A model generated the notes under the pieces. The model ran no database searches. It saw only the letters and a program-made list of their open reading frames with translations, and was not told where the DNA came from. A stretch of DNA of 64,000 bases from Plasmodiophora brassicae (taxonomy: Eukaryota > Endomyxa > Phytomyxea > Plasmodiophorida > Plasmodiophoridae): assembly GCA_039704465.1 (NCBI GenBank), contig JASFAU010000017.1, positions 186,001 to 250,000 on the forward strand, in the 5' to 3' direction. Below are positions 43,640 through 53,616 of this stretch, piece after piece. Positions within the stretch are counted from its first letter, which is position 1, and each line of letters begins with the position of its first letter. Made by a program: the position numbers and the translations under genes.

Positions 43640-44212
43640 TCAGTAAAGTTTGTTTGTCGAATAGCCCCACGTTCGCTACCGATGGCGGCCGAGGCGTGCG
43701 AAGCCTGCCGGCCGCGGATGGCGGGAAACACGACGTCTCCCGCCCATTGGAGACGACGCCGAATGTCCTCGTAGGTGACGACGGCGTCTTGAGTGCCTGT
43801 GTGGTCAGTGATCAGGTCGGCACGACGCGTAAACATGACGGAGAAGGCGTCCGAGCCGAGGATCGTCGCCTCCTTAATGTCGTAGTAGAGTTGAGCAGCG
43901 GGGACATACCGGTCCCATGCACGGTCGTCTGCTCAAGAAACTCCTCGATGCAGAAGACGGTTCATGGGACCGGTATGTCCCCGCTGCTCAACTCTACTAC
44001 GACATTAAGGAGGCGACGATCCTCGGCTCGGACGCCTTCTCCGTCATGTTTACGCGTCGTGCCAACCTGCTCACTGACCACACAGGCACTCAAGACGCTG
44101 TCGTCACCTACGAGGACATTCGACGTCGTCTTCAATGGGCGGGAGACGTCGTGTTTCCCGCCGTCCGCGGCCGGCAGGCTTCGCACGCCTCGGCCGCCAT
44201 CGCTCAGTTTGC
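43640..44212. repeat. Inverted duplication of a Ty3/Gypsy integrase segment
   Basis: The left arm (about 43680-43918) is the reverse complement of the right arm (about 43966-44204), separated by ~45 bases. The arms differ at about ten positions, mostly transitions (e.g. ttgGagacgacgCcg versus ttgAagacgacgTcg). Confidence 0.9.
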
Positions 44213-44340
44213 GCGTCGTCACCGCATCCTGCCTGACGACCCGTTCCCCCATCGGCACCATGGCCATGATGAAGGACCATACGCGCAGTGACAAGATGGC
44301 GCCTCAGTATGGGGGCCCGTTCCGCGTTCTGCGCCTCCTT
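43917..44340 (+). mobile_element. Ty3/Gypsy integrase C-terminal remnant
   Basis: The plus frame reads WDRYVPAAQLYYDIKEATIL then FSVMFTRRANLLTDH, the end of a retroviral-type integrase core ('W...LPxxxxAYN...T...PFxLMFGR'). After a break comes FPIGTMAMMKDHTRSDKM then PQYGGPFRVLR, matching the GPY/F module ('V-x-x-x-..-K-L-x-P-x-Y-x-GPF-x-V'). The upstream catalytic core, protease and RT are absent. Confidence 0.8.
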
Positions 44341-45327
44341 CTTCTTGAGCGCCTTGAGTGTATGGCAGTCAGCCGTGTTGTGGCCAGAGCTAGCTCTCGT
44401 GGTGGGCGCACCATTTCTTGGCGGTGTTCGTGGCGCCTGCGTTGGTGCTGGATGTAGCGCTCGCCTTTGGATCCTTGCCTGTCGTGGCGCCGACCGCTTG
44501 CCCTTGCACCCCTTGGTGCTCGTCGGCGTGCAACGTTGTGAGCGCGTTCACGATGGCGCGCTCTGAGCGGACCGACTCTGGTCGTGCGCACTTCAGGACC
44601 TTCAGGTTGTCCTGGGTCTTGGCAGGCAGTCGCAGCGTGAAGTGCTTCACGCGGCTTCGTGCGTCAGGGTCCTGCTCAGCGAGGCGCATGACCTTCAGGT
44701 ACCGGTCCGCGAACGCCAACACGCTCTCCTTCACCCCCATCGCGATGCTCTCATACGCCTCCTGGTGCAGGGCGAGGATGTCGGAGTCCAGGTAGTGGCC
44801 GAGGAAGCGCTCGCGCGCCTCGCTCCACGTCAGGTCTGCGTCTGACGACGCATTGAGTGCCTGTACGTAGCGCGCCTTGGGGTACCCGGCCGTGGGCTTC
44901 GAGGCGGTCCTCGAACTGCGCGACCATGTCGTGAGCGGATTGGTCGTCCGGCGCTTGAACGTCGGCAGGTTGCTGGGCATCGAGACCGGCCTGGTGGCCT
45001 GGGTTGCTTCCGCGAATTCGCGGAAGCAAGCGCCACCGCGTTGCATGCGTCCCGCACGCTGGCGAGCAAATCTTTCAGCTACTCGATCTCCCTCTTGAGG
45101 GACGTAATGGCGCTCGCAGGCGGCGTCACGTCGTCGTCGGCGAACAGCTCGTTCAGCCGGCGGAGCTTGTGGTGATCCGTCGCTCGAGTGTTGCGAGGGG
45201 TGCCCGTCACCGGGACGGGGCTTCTGCTGCCTGACGCGGATTCAGGGCTTGACGAGCTTGGCGAGGCCAACTCGGGATCAGCGCCGCCAGCGGGTTCCAC
45301 TGGTGGAAGCTCGGGCGTGCCAGACAT
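44330..45327 (-). mobile_element. LTR-retrotransposon gag remnant
   Basis: Minus frames: an N-terminal part starting at 45327 (acidic, Ser/Pro-rich, ending LKREIE then an in-frame TAG near 45079), a frame change near 45000, then a gag-like capsid core (WSEARERFLGHYLDSDILAL; FADRYLKVMRLAEQDPDARS; VKHFTLRLPAKTQDNLKVLK) and a Cys/His knuckle (WCAHHES..., then after another shift GHNTADCHTLKALKKK). It meets the integrase fragment tail-to-tail near 44335. Multiple lesions mean it is dead. Confidence 0.75.
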
Positions 45328-46113
45328 CGGACTTGTGACACTGTGACGTGACTCTGTGCGGATCTGGGCACACGATCAGGAACGCGTGCTGGGTGCGCTC
45401 GGCATGACAGCATGACTATATATATCGAAGCCAATGGTGACCCGTCTGCAGCTGGCGGCGCACGGCCCGCTCACGAAACAGGACAGTGGTGATTTCCGTT
45501 TCGAAATCGAAGCTAGCCGTGGTGCCAGAAATGCTACAGTACGGTTCTGACGGACGCGCTGACCTTCTCATTACAAAGAGTCGCTCCAAGTGCCTCCGAC
45601 GATCTCCTCCTTAGCGGACGTCGTGGTCAGTGGGGTTCTGGTCTCCATGCCGTTGGATTCCACATCGGAGTCAATCTTCTTCCGTTTCTGCTTGCAGGTG
45701 ACTCCTTTCGCGACGCAGCAAAATCGTTCGCAGATAGCGAATGCAGGGCTTAATTAAAGCGACGAGCCTCTCGAGCGGGTATGTATCTCCCGGGAATGGG
45801 CGGGTGCGCGCGTGCGGCCATACGCTAGATTCGTCCGAAGCAGGAAGGGTGCGCAACTGCTGTCAGCTGTGCGGCACGCGCGCACAAAGGTCCCCGTGAC
45901 TGTAGAGACAATTATTGCGTCTCCCCGCCACTGGTAAGAAATGCCGTGGTTTTGCAGCCAAACCGCTACTCGCGTCCTGCGTCCACGCCCTGGCGAAATG
46001 CGCAGTGAACGTACTGCGGACTGCACGCCGCCGGCCGGGCTGCGTTCCTGAGATTGCCAGTCTCCTAGCGCGCGACAGCTGCAGACCGCGACGACGACCG
46101 CAAACGATCAAAG
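45328..46113. other. No supported gene
   Basis: The frames are short. 'gggcttaattaaagc' near 45747 also occurs (as 'tggcttaattaaagc') near 10603, a small shared sequence of unknown meaning. The 3' half may contain the promoter of ANK-4. Confidence 0.35.
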
Positions 46114-47630
46114 ATGTCCATCGGCAACTTGATTCCGTCCAGCACGATACTGCTACTGCTGATCAACGTCGCGCGCGTCTGTCGCGTCGGCGAAGCTGCA
46201 GGGCCTCAGGCGCCCGATACCGGGGGCTTCGGCTCGTCAAACCACGGCAACGGTACCACCCTGGCGCTGCAGCCCTTCCTGGACGTCATTGAGAAAATCG
46301 GATTCGGTGGGGTAGGGATGCCCATAACGTATGCCGTACCTAAACCAGTATCATTGACTTGTCGCAATAGGCCGCTGATTGCAGAGTCGACGGAGCCGGG
46401 CGGAGTACTGTCCAGACGGCGGATACGTATGCAGAGCGCGGTCGAATGCTGACCACTGCTCTGGCGAAGGTCATCGAATTGTCGAATCGTATGGGAGGCG
46501 GTGCCGACGCCGCCAAGAGCATCGGCAGCATTGCAGCCCGCATCATCACGGAAAAGACAAACGTTCCTGTGGAGGCGGTTCTGCTCTCGGCCATTCTCGA
46601 CAAAGACGAAGCGGTTGTCGAGGCTTTGGCGAGGGCACCCGGAATCGACGTGAACAGGCGTGCACATCGTTTCGACAGGAAAACGCTCCTGCATTACGCG
46701 TTCGAGCAGGGCAGCCCGAAGATCTTCAGGTCATTGCTGAATGCGCCCGGTATTGACGTCAATGCTTGTGACAGGGACCTGGAAACGGTCCTACATTACT
46801 GGAGCAAACAAGGGCGGCTTGACGAAACGGCCATGGCTTTGCTTAACGCCACCGGACTGGACATCAACGCCCGTGCCGAGCACCTGAACTGGACTGCGTT
46901 GCACTCCCTCGTGCACAGTGGGAGCACTAGCGCGGTCAAGGCCATATTGACGCACCCGGGAATCGATGTCAACGCGCCCGATGAGTTTGGGTACACCCCC
47001 ATGCACTGGGCCGCCCTCCAAGGACACGAGCAAATCGTGGCGATGCTGCTGAACGCCACAGGCATCGACGTCCACCCGCGATGCAATTTCCAGTCTCCGT
47101 TGCGTAAAGCAGTCGAACGTCGCCGGATCCCGGTCATCAAATTGCTTCTGGCGCACCCGGACACCCGCGTCAACGCCCTCGAGGACGGGTTTTCGTGTCT
47201 CTATGTGGCCGTCAGGAAAGGATATCACGACGTCGTCGAGCTGCTGCTCAACGCTACCGGAATTGACGTCAACATTGCTTCCCGCGGGACCAAAGAGACG
47301 GCGATGCATGTCGCCGCGTCCACTGGGCGCCTTAGCATGATCAAGACCCTGCTCGCTGCACCTGGCATCAAGGTCAACGCACGCGACAGGCGCCTGTGGT
47401 CGCCACTACATCATGCGGTGCATTCTGACCGGCTTACTATTGTCCAAGCTCTCCTGGAAGATCGCCGCGTCAACTCGAATGCGAAAGACATGTACGGGCG
47501 CAAGCCAGCAGCCCTGGCCAGGCAGGGCCGAAATCACGCGATCGCAGAGATGCTGGATGCCCATGCGATGGCTACCTGGTCGCTGCGGTCGTGCTGGAAC
47601 ACCTGGTGGAATCCTGCCGCCGACCGCTGA
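46114..47630 (+). CDS. Secreted ankyrin-repeat protein (ANK-4)
   Basis: Exon 1 is 46114-46311, exon 2 46371-47630; the 59-nt intron (gtaggg...caatag) keeps the frame and gives 485 aa. Residues 1-30 form a signal peptide (STILLLLINVARVCRVGEA). About 95 residues without recognisable domain follow (no SKP1-like part), then about eleven ankyrin repeats (e.g. LLNATGIDVNARAEHLNWTA style, ALARAPGIDVNRRAHRFDRK), then a short Trp-rich tail. It is the only ankyrin gene here with an intron between signal peptide and repeats. Confidence 0.8.
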
Positions 47631-48125
47631 GTTTCCTTTCATGTGTGCTGGTCAAATAAACAGACCAGCGAATCGGGTTGTCATCCAGTTTGTTAAATTG
47701 CGACTGTAGAAATTGCGATACCCAGCACGCCTAAACCTAAGCCAGCTGGTGCAGTACGCTCAGGAGTCTGTGGTGCGTTTCGAACGGCAGAACGTCTCCT
47801 CGAGGCTCTATTGCGAGACGACCGGGCATCATTGCGAGATGACGACAATGCGGGTCATCGTGGGCTACCTACCCTTCGCAGTCACCGCAGGGCCACCAGC
47901 AGTTAGAGCGGTCTACCGGAATGGGCCTGCAACCATATATCCGTGTTCCACGTGGTTGAGGGCCCGTCCCAAGCGCGCCGTGTCGTCGTGTCTTTGTCCC
48001 GGTCCGCAGCAACAACAGCAGGGGCAGGCGCCACTAACCCATCGCCGTCAAGGCGGGCGTTGATGCGGGCGAAGGCGGGCCCGGTCGTCATGGGTGCGGA
48101 TGCCCTTCATTGAATACGCACGCCG
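47631..48125. other. Intergenic, no supported gene
   Basis: The frame at 47713-48063 is not protein-like beyond its length. No repeat or RNA gene recognised. Confidence 0.4.
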
Positions 48126-48341
48126 TCATGGTTGAACATCGGCGATAGCGGCCAGGTACATGAGGTTGTCCAGCGCGCGCTCCTGGTACCGGGCCGCCTC
48201 CATCAGCGCGCCCTTGTTCTGCAGGTCGACGACCGCCTCGATCAGCAGCGCGTTCTCGTCCAGGTACTGCTGGATCAGGTCCCGGGTCAGCGGCGTCGAT
48301 GGGCGCAGCGTCTTTGCCGGCGCCGGCGCACCCGCGTTCAT
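48126..48341 (-). CDS. SS18: SSXT/SS18 (GIF) family transcriptional co-activator
   Basis: 71 aa. The SNH domain is near-complete: TRDLIQQYLDENALLIEAVV, DLQNKGALMEAARYQERALD and NLMYLAAIADVQP, the hallmark 'QxxLxxNLxYLAxIAD'. The family binds BRG1-type SWI/SNF remodellers through this domain. Homologues usually carry a long Gln-rich tail, absent here: either a minimal member or a further exon was missed. Confidence 0.85.
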   Translation of the reverse strand: MNAGAPAPAKTLRPSTPLTRDLIQQYLDENALLIEAVVDLQNKGALMEAARYQERALDNLMYLAAIADVQP

Positions 48342-48460
48342 CAGTCACGCGCACCCCGCCGTCCAGGACCCCGTGACTGACGTCTCTGCAGCCGCGGCCA
48401 CTGATTATTTATGGAACTCGCCGCTGTACGCGGGAGCTACACATCCGGCACAGTGACACA

Positions 48461-49553
48461 GTGACTACTGTAACGCGAACGCGTCCTGTCCCCCCGCCCC
48501 GCCCCCGTTTTGGTCACGCAGCCGACGTGGAACTGCATCGCCGCGCCATTCGTTTTTCGTCACTGGACGACCTGATGGTGCGGCGTGCGGGTGACGTCGC
48601 CGAGTGCGGCAGCGCCGACGCGCTGGAGCGGTGCGTCGTCAGGCTGGGGCGGTACGCGGGCGACGCCGACGGCGGTGCCGTACGGGAGCGGGTGACGAGG
48701 GATGCGCTGGCGATGGCGGCGCTGTCGCGCGGCGACGGTCTGCCTCGGGCGTTGCTGCGGGCCCAGTCGCTCGTGCGAACGCGGCGGTCCGGCGAGCCGA
48801 TGTCGAACGACGCGCTGGCGCTATCGGCGTTCTGCCTGGCGTGTCTGCTGCACGGCGTGGCCGAGGTTGCTGATTGCGCTGTCGCGCGGGAAAACGGCGA
48901 CGCTGAGGAGGTGCGGTGCACGATCCTGACGGAGGTGGCGTTCGCCTGGTGGTGCCACCCCGGTGTGAACCCCGACTCAATCGTCAGCCTGCACGCGGTC
49001 TGCACGTTGCTGCGCATGGGCTCGCCCGCGCGTGCCGTTGCTTCCGAGATTGTGTACGGACGGTGGCGTATGCGACCGGTGCACTGATGCGGGGAGCGCT
49101 CATGTGTCGCTGATCAGGATGAACATCGAACGGGAAGGGCTTCGAGGACGGCACTCGCCACACAGCCTGGCGGCGGTCGCTGTGATCCGCACCTGCGAAC
49201 TTCTCTGCCTGCACCCGACCATGACGCAGCAGCAATTCTGCAACCTGCTCGATGGTTCGTCGCATCCTTGTCGCATCCAGGCCTATCTCGCTGACTGGTC
49301 GCCAGTGACGGATAACACCATCCGGGGGATCCTGAGGACGTTGTCGTCCAAGTGGGAGCGTCTGGACCCAGAGCGTTTGCGATTACCAAAGCCAATCTGG
49401 CTACGCGAGTACCCACGCCCGTCTCGTGTCCTGTCCCGAGGCGGACACGTGATTGCGCCTGCCGTCCCCGAAATCGTTCGCCCTGCATTCACGTTCGAGG
49501 ACGCCATCGCGTTCCACCACCGCACGCGGCAGCATCTGCCCCCGTCGTCGTAA
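48461..49553 (+). CDS. Helical protein with possible cyclin-fold repeats (TFIIB-like?)
   Basis: Exon 1 (48461 to about 49055) and exon 2 (about 49120 to 49553) join in frame through a ~64-nt intron (gtacgg...gatcag), reading ASEIV|MNIEREGL. Exon 2 has RHSPHSLAAVAVIRTCELLC followed by TQQQFCNLLDG and TDNTIRGILRTLSSKW, the layout of a TFIIB/BRF-type second cyclin repeat ('R-x-P-x-x-L-A-A-A-x-I-x-x-A-C ... T-I-R'). Exon 1 is helical (NDALALSAFCLACLLHGVAE). No zinc ribbon is seen. The family call is tentative. Confidence 0.45.
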
Positions 49554-49668
49554 CAACAGGATGGCGTCGGTTCCGCCCAAAGCAATGCATCGCTGGCTTG
49601 TCGTAGACGGAGGTGGCTCACAGTCGAACGAGCGCCTCAAAAACGGACCCCTACGTTGCCGCGGCCAC

Positions 49669-51149
49669 ATGGTTGGCTGGAGAATGTCGAGGAGGTGGAT
49701 GTCGTCGGTTACCGGTCGCGCCGCGGGTTCGATGGAAGAGCTGCGGCGCGTTCTACCGATCACGCTCGATATTCACCGCCTCCGGGGCCTGCCAGCGTCA
49801 GCGATCCCGTCGGTCGCGTATCACCCCGAGTAAGCGCTTCACGCGATGATGATTGCGACCCGAAGCCCGAGTTTCACGTTGTGTCAGCGCTCCCGAACGG
49901 TCGTCGTTAGCATCCCGAATCCGTGTTCGGCTGCCCTTGTCCACATCGCCTGAGCTCCGCGAGCAGTATGCCCTGTTCGGGAGCCCACACTTGCTGCGGC
50001 TCGGGCGCGTTCTCGAGGATCTTGATGGCATTGCTGGTAAGCGCACGTCGACAGATTCGTGGCGTCGTTCATTTGGGCGCCGGCAGGTGATATCGCATAC
50101 CGTCACGCGGGCCAGGGTTCGTCATCGATCGTGACCGCCTGCATGGACCGGATGGCGCTGTTCCACCGTATGTCGACGAACGACGACCTGGAGATCGACG
50201 GCGCCGTCACGTGGGTCGGCACGACGTCGCTCAATATCGACCTGGTCGTTCGCTCCGTCTGCGCCGACAGAGCAGCGACACCGTTAGGTGGCCCTCGCCG
50301 AGTCGTCGCCCGGACACAGATCTATGGGGGCTGACGATCCGCGCGTAGCGAAATCGTCGTTTCTGATGGTCAGCCGCACCAAGGAGCAGAACAACGGCGT
50401 CCCCGTACCGAAGCTGGTCCCGGCCGATGCTGAGGAATCGGAACGGTTCCGCCAGGTGCAGCAGCGTCGTTCCCATCGAGGCAGGCCAGTAAGTCGTACT
50501 AGGACCCGACGTGCTCGGCTGTGCCCGTCTGCAGATTCGTAACGCGCGTCTCACAGGCGCGGGCCTGTGCCCCGGGTCTGTCTGGTCCCGAAGCCGCCCT
50601 GATCGATGAACTTCACAAGTCCCGCCTCGAATCACCGGACGGGTTCGTCTGGCAACGCGACGCGTCGGACGCCAGGACGCTGCTGATGCACAGCCAGTCT
50701 CGGAACATGCACGTGCCGAACGCCGTTTGCACACTCAGCCGTATGGCCTAACACGTCGCTCTCGGTCCAGATACGGGCGCATCTTTGGCGGATACCTGAT
50801 GGCGCAGGCCTACGAACTCGCATGGCTGACGACCTACAAGCTGGCGAGGGCCATGCCGACCCCGACGTTCATCGACGACGTCACGTTCATCCGCCCCGTC
50901 GAGATCGCCTCGGTCGTGACGATGAACGCCCGAGTCGTGTACGCGTCGACGACCGAGGCGCTCGTCGACGTCGAGGCCATCGTCCAGCAGCCGGCCACCG
51001 GCGAATCCGTCCTGACGAACACGTTCCATTTCGGATTCGACGTCGGGCCCCGCTGCCGCCCGGTCGTCCCCGACTCGTACCGCGAAATCCTGAGCTTCGC
51101 CGAAGGCAGGCGCCGGTTCCAGCAGTGCCAGGCGGGATTGTCGTCGTGA
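49669..51149 (+). CDS. ACOT9: Double-hotdog acyl-CoA thioesterase (ACOT9-like)
   Basis: The N-terminus MVGWRMSRRWMSSVTGRAAG looks like a mitochondrial presequence. Introns 49829-49887 and 50037-50086 join SVAYHP|D, then VRLPLSTSPELREQYALFG and LRLGRVLEDLDGIA|GDIAYR. Hotdog 1: SIVTACMDRMALFHRMSTND and DGAVTWVGTTSLNIDLVV. Linker: FLMVSRTKEQNNGVPVPKLV. Hotdog 2: RIFGGYLMAQAYELAWLTTY, FIDDVTFIRPVEIASVV and SVLTNTFHFGFDV. These are the ACOT9 motifs (mitochondrial hydrolysis of acyl-CoAs). The middle exons (50280-50760) need at least two more introns. The stop is one base before the ATG of the next gene's longest frame. Confidence 0.82.
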
Positions 51150-51150
51150 A

Positions 51151-52087
51151 ATGCACACCCCCACCCCATCCCCCCGTTTGCCGGCGTCGTCCCGGGCGTC
51201 GTTCGCCGCGCTGCTGCGATACGTCGTATACGCCCGCCATATCCGCATGGTGATGCGCGCGGCGGCCGTACGCGTCGTCCGGATCAGCGAGCGGCGCGGG
51301 CGCGGGCTGGTGGCCGCCCGGGCGGTCCGGGCCGGCGACGTCGTCGTCGAGGATCGGCCGATCGCGATCGGGGCGGACATCGCCGCGCCGCGCTGCGGGA
51401 CCTGCGCCGGCGTCCACGACGACGACGACGCCGGGCGGCGCGCCTGCGAATCGGACAATGCCGGGCGGCGCTGGCTGGCCGGCATCGACTGGACGTCGGG
51501 GCCGCTGTTCCCCGCCATGGCCGGCGAGTTGCAGATCGCGCGCATCCTCGGCCGCATCAACCGGGTGTGGGACGAGGGCCTGTCCCGCCTGTGCCACGCG
51601 ACGATCGCGGACGACCACGACGGCGTCCGCGACGATTGGCGCAAGGTCGTCGCCCGCGTCACGTCGCTCATGTCGCGGGGCACCGCCGAGGACATCCTCC
51701 CGTTCGACACGTTCCGCCGCCTGCTCGGCGTCCTGCACCTGAACTGCCTGGCCGTCGGCGACGCCGACCGCCACGTCGGCACGGTCCTGATGGGCACCCT
51801 GTCGTTCGTCAACCATTCGTGCTGCCCGAACGCCAAGGTCGGATGGGGGCGGCGGCGCCGCCGCTCTGCCATGCTGACGTTGTCGACAGGTCGGGGCGGA
51901 TTTCGACCGGCGCGGGCGCCTGCCGCTGCTGGCCGTCGACGACATCGCCGAGGGCGACGAGCTGACGATCGCGTACGTCGACCCGACGATGCCGGTCGAT
52001 CGGCGACGGCGTCATCTGCAGTGGGCGTACGGCTTCGAATGCGACTGTCGCCTGTGCCGCCAACAGCTGTCGTCGTCCAAGCCGTGA
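51151..52087 (+). CDS. SET-domain protein (SMYD-like, degenerate MYND)
   Basis: Exon 1 51151-51837, intron 51838-51889 (52 nt), exon 2 51890-52087; 294 aa. The SET N-part is RISERRGRGLVAARAVRAGD then VVVEDRP. The catalytic centre is LMGTLSFVNHSCCPNAK ('NHSCxPN'), then DDIAEGDELTIAYVDPTMP and YGFECDCRLC (post-SET C-x-C-x-x-C). Where SMYD proteins carry a MYND finger only CGTC and one further Cys remain. The true start may be the Met at about 51250, just before the domain. Likely a protein-lysine methyltransferase; substrate unknown. Confidence 0.85.
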
Positions 52088-52118
52088 CCAATGTACGTAC
52101 GGCGGCGCGCCCGTGTGT

Positions 52119-52649
52119 CTATTCGTCGGCGGTGCCGTCCAGGTGCATGAGGAACGTCCGGTAGATGCCGGCGAGGCGGCTGGAGCCGTCGGTGGCGGGT
52201 CGCGAGCGTCCCGTCATGGACCGGTGCAGCATTGCCCATTGGCGCCGGCGCCGGACGGCCCTGTACCCGCCCAGGCTGTGGACCTTGACGTACAGGTCGA
52301 ACAGGTCGACCTGGCGCCTGGCCAGCGTGGGCGGGCGCGGCGCCGGCCCGCCCCGTTCCTGGTACGACCGGCGCCACGCGTCCTGGAACAGCGGGCGGGC
52401 GCGCTCGGCCGCCATCGTGCGCATCTGCTCGGGCAGCGTCGTCGTCGTCGCCTGCTGCTGTTGCTGCGACGGGACGATCGGCGCGAACGGAACGTGCTTC
52501 GCCCGTGCGGCGCGCTGGTCGTCGCCCATCCCCGTTCCGCGTTTGCCGTCGTCGTGCGATCCCTCGTCGGTGGCGGACACGCGGTCAATGGCGTCCAGCA
52601 GGGCGTCCATGCGAGCCGTCTGCCCGGCAGCGAGCGCCAGCGCGTCCAT
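52119..52649 (-). CDS. ARID/BRIGHT DNA-binding-domain protein
   Basis: The C-terminal ~110 residues form an ARID: FQDAWRRSYQERGGPAPRPP, TLARRQVDLFDLYVKVHSLG then GYRAVRRRRQWAMLHRSM, and SSRLAGIYRTFLMHLD ('V-D-L-x-x-L-Y-x-x-V-x-x-x-G-G-Y ... W'). The N-part is a helical, Asp/Gln-rich linker. The frame is open to 53066 but with Arg-rich, non-coding-looking composition, so I start at the Met at 52649; an upstream exon is possible. It ends 31 bp from the convergent SET gene. SWI/SNF subunits often carry ARIDs, and an SS18 gene lies 4 kb away. Confidence 0.8.
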   Translation of the reverse strand: MDALALAAGQTARMDALLDAIDRVSATDEGSHDDGKRGTGMGDDQRAARAKHVPFAPIVPSQQQQQATTTTLPEQMRTMAAERARPLFQDAWRRSYQERGGPAPRPPTLARRQVDLFDLYVKVHSLGGYRAVRRRRQWAMLHRSMTGRSRPATDGSSRLAGIYRTFLMHLDGTADE

Positions 52650-52822
52650 CGCCAACACGCACGCGGGCGTCTCGAGCGACAACGAACGTGGTATATCGCA
52701 ATGAGCGCGATGGGGTGAACGGAATCTCGCTGCTGCGCTTCGACCGGATCCGTCACAGGGGAGGGGGACGATGACCATCGCCGGGGTCTGCGTTAACGTT
52801 TGTACGTCTCCGTATGTATGCA

Positions 52823-53440
52823 TTAGATCGGCACCGGCCTCGGTACGGCGGCCAGGTGCAGCCGGGGGATGCTGATCGACTTGTGCACGCCGACCACCCG
52901 CACGTCGCGCCGAGGCAGGACGCGAAAGGCGCCCTCGCTCAGGGCGCCGTCGTCCGACGCCGATCGTTCGCCGCCCATGTCGATGATGGACGCGCCGTCG
53001 CGCTCGCCTTCGATCTCGACGGCGGTTTCCGTTCGCTCGGGGGCGACGCCTTCGCCGCCCATCCACGACCTGGCTTGCGGCCGTCGCTTCTTACGTCGCG
53101 CCCGTTTGTCGCGGACGCGAAGCGCCTCCGCCTGGGCCGCCTCCAGGCGCGCTCGTCTGGCTTCCGCCTCGATCGCCGCTCTGGCCTCGGCGAGCTGGAG
53201 GCTTAGCTCGTACGCTTGCAGGTGCAGGGCCTCGTGTTTGCGCTGCGCCCGGCGCGCGCGCGCCCGCGCCAGGCTGTCGTCGTCCAGGTCGAGGCGGTTC
53301 CTCGGCCTCCACTGCAGGACGGCACCGAGCACCATGAACAGGAATATGAAGCCGACTATGAACAGGACTGCGAGTTCGTGTCAGCGAACGCGGCGGGGGG
53401 CGGCCCGCGCGCAGGCCCTACCGTCCGCGATTTCGCTCAT
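52823..53440 (-). CDS. Single-pass membrane protein with coiled coil
   Basis: Exon 1 (53422-53440, MSEIAD) and exon 2 (52823-53367) are joined across a 54-nt intron in frame, producing an N-terminal transmembrane helix, VLFIVGFIFLFMVLGAVLQW. Then comes an Arg/Ala/Glu-rich coiled coil (LSLQLAEARAAIEAEARRAR) with a basic nuclear-localisation-like patch (RDKRARRKKRRPQAR), and an acidic/Ser tail. There is no signal sequence, so probably a signal-anchored protein with a cytosolic tail. No family recognised. Confidence 0.65.
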
Positions 53441-53616
53441 GCTGGCATCGGCAGGCCCTACGAGCGCGAGGCGACCACGTTCGACGACGACAGCATCAAT
53501 GTTCAGCAACACGCAAGTGGATGGTAGGGTTCACGCTGGCCCGCCAGAAAGGAATCTAACGGTACCATGCGATCGGTGCCGGGGGAATCTCTGGCCGCAA
53601 CCCCACAGAGATACGG

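Noticed and set aside
51151..52091. Long minus-strand frame (447 codons) opposite the SET gene
   Set aside because: The plus strand carries unmistakable SET motifs; the minus frame is low-complexity Arg/Pro/Ser-rich.
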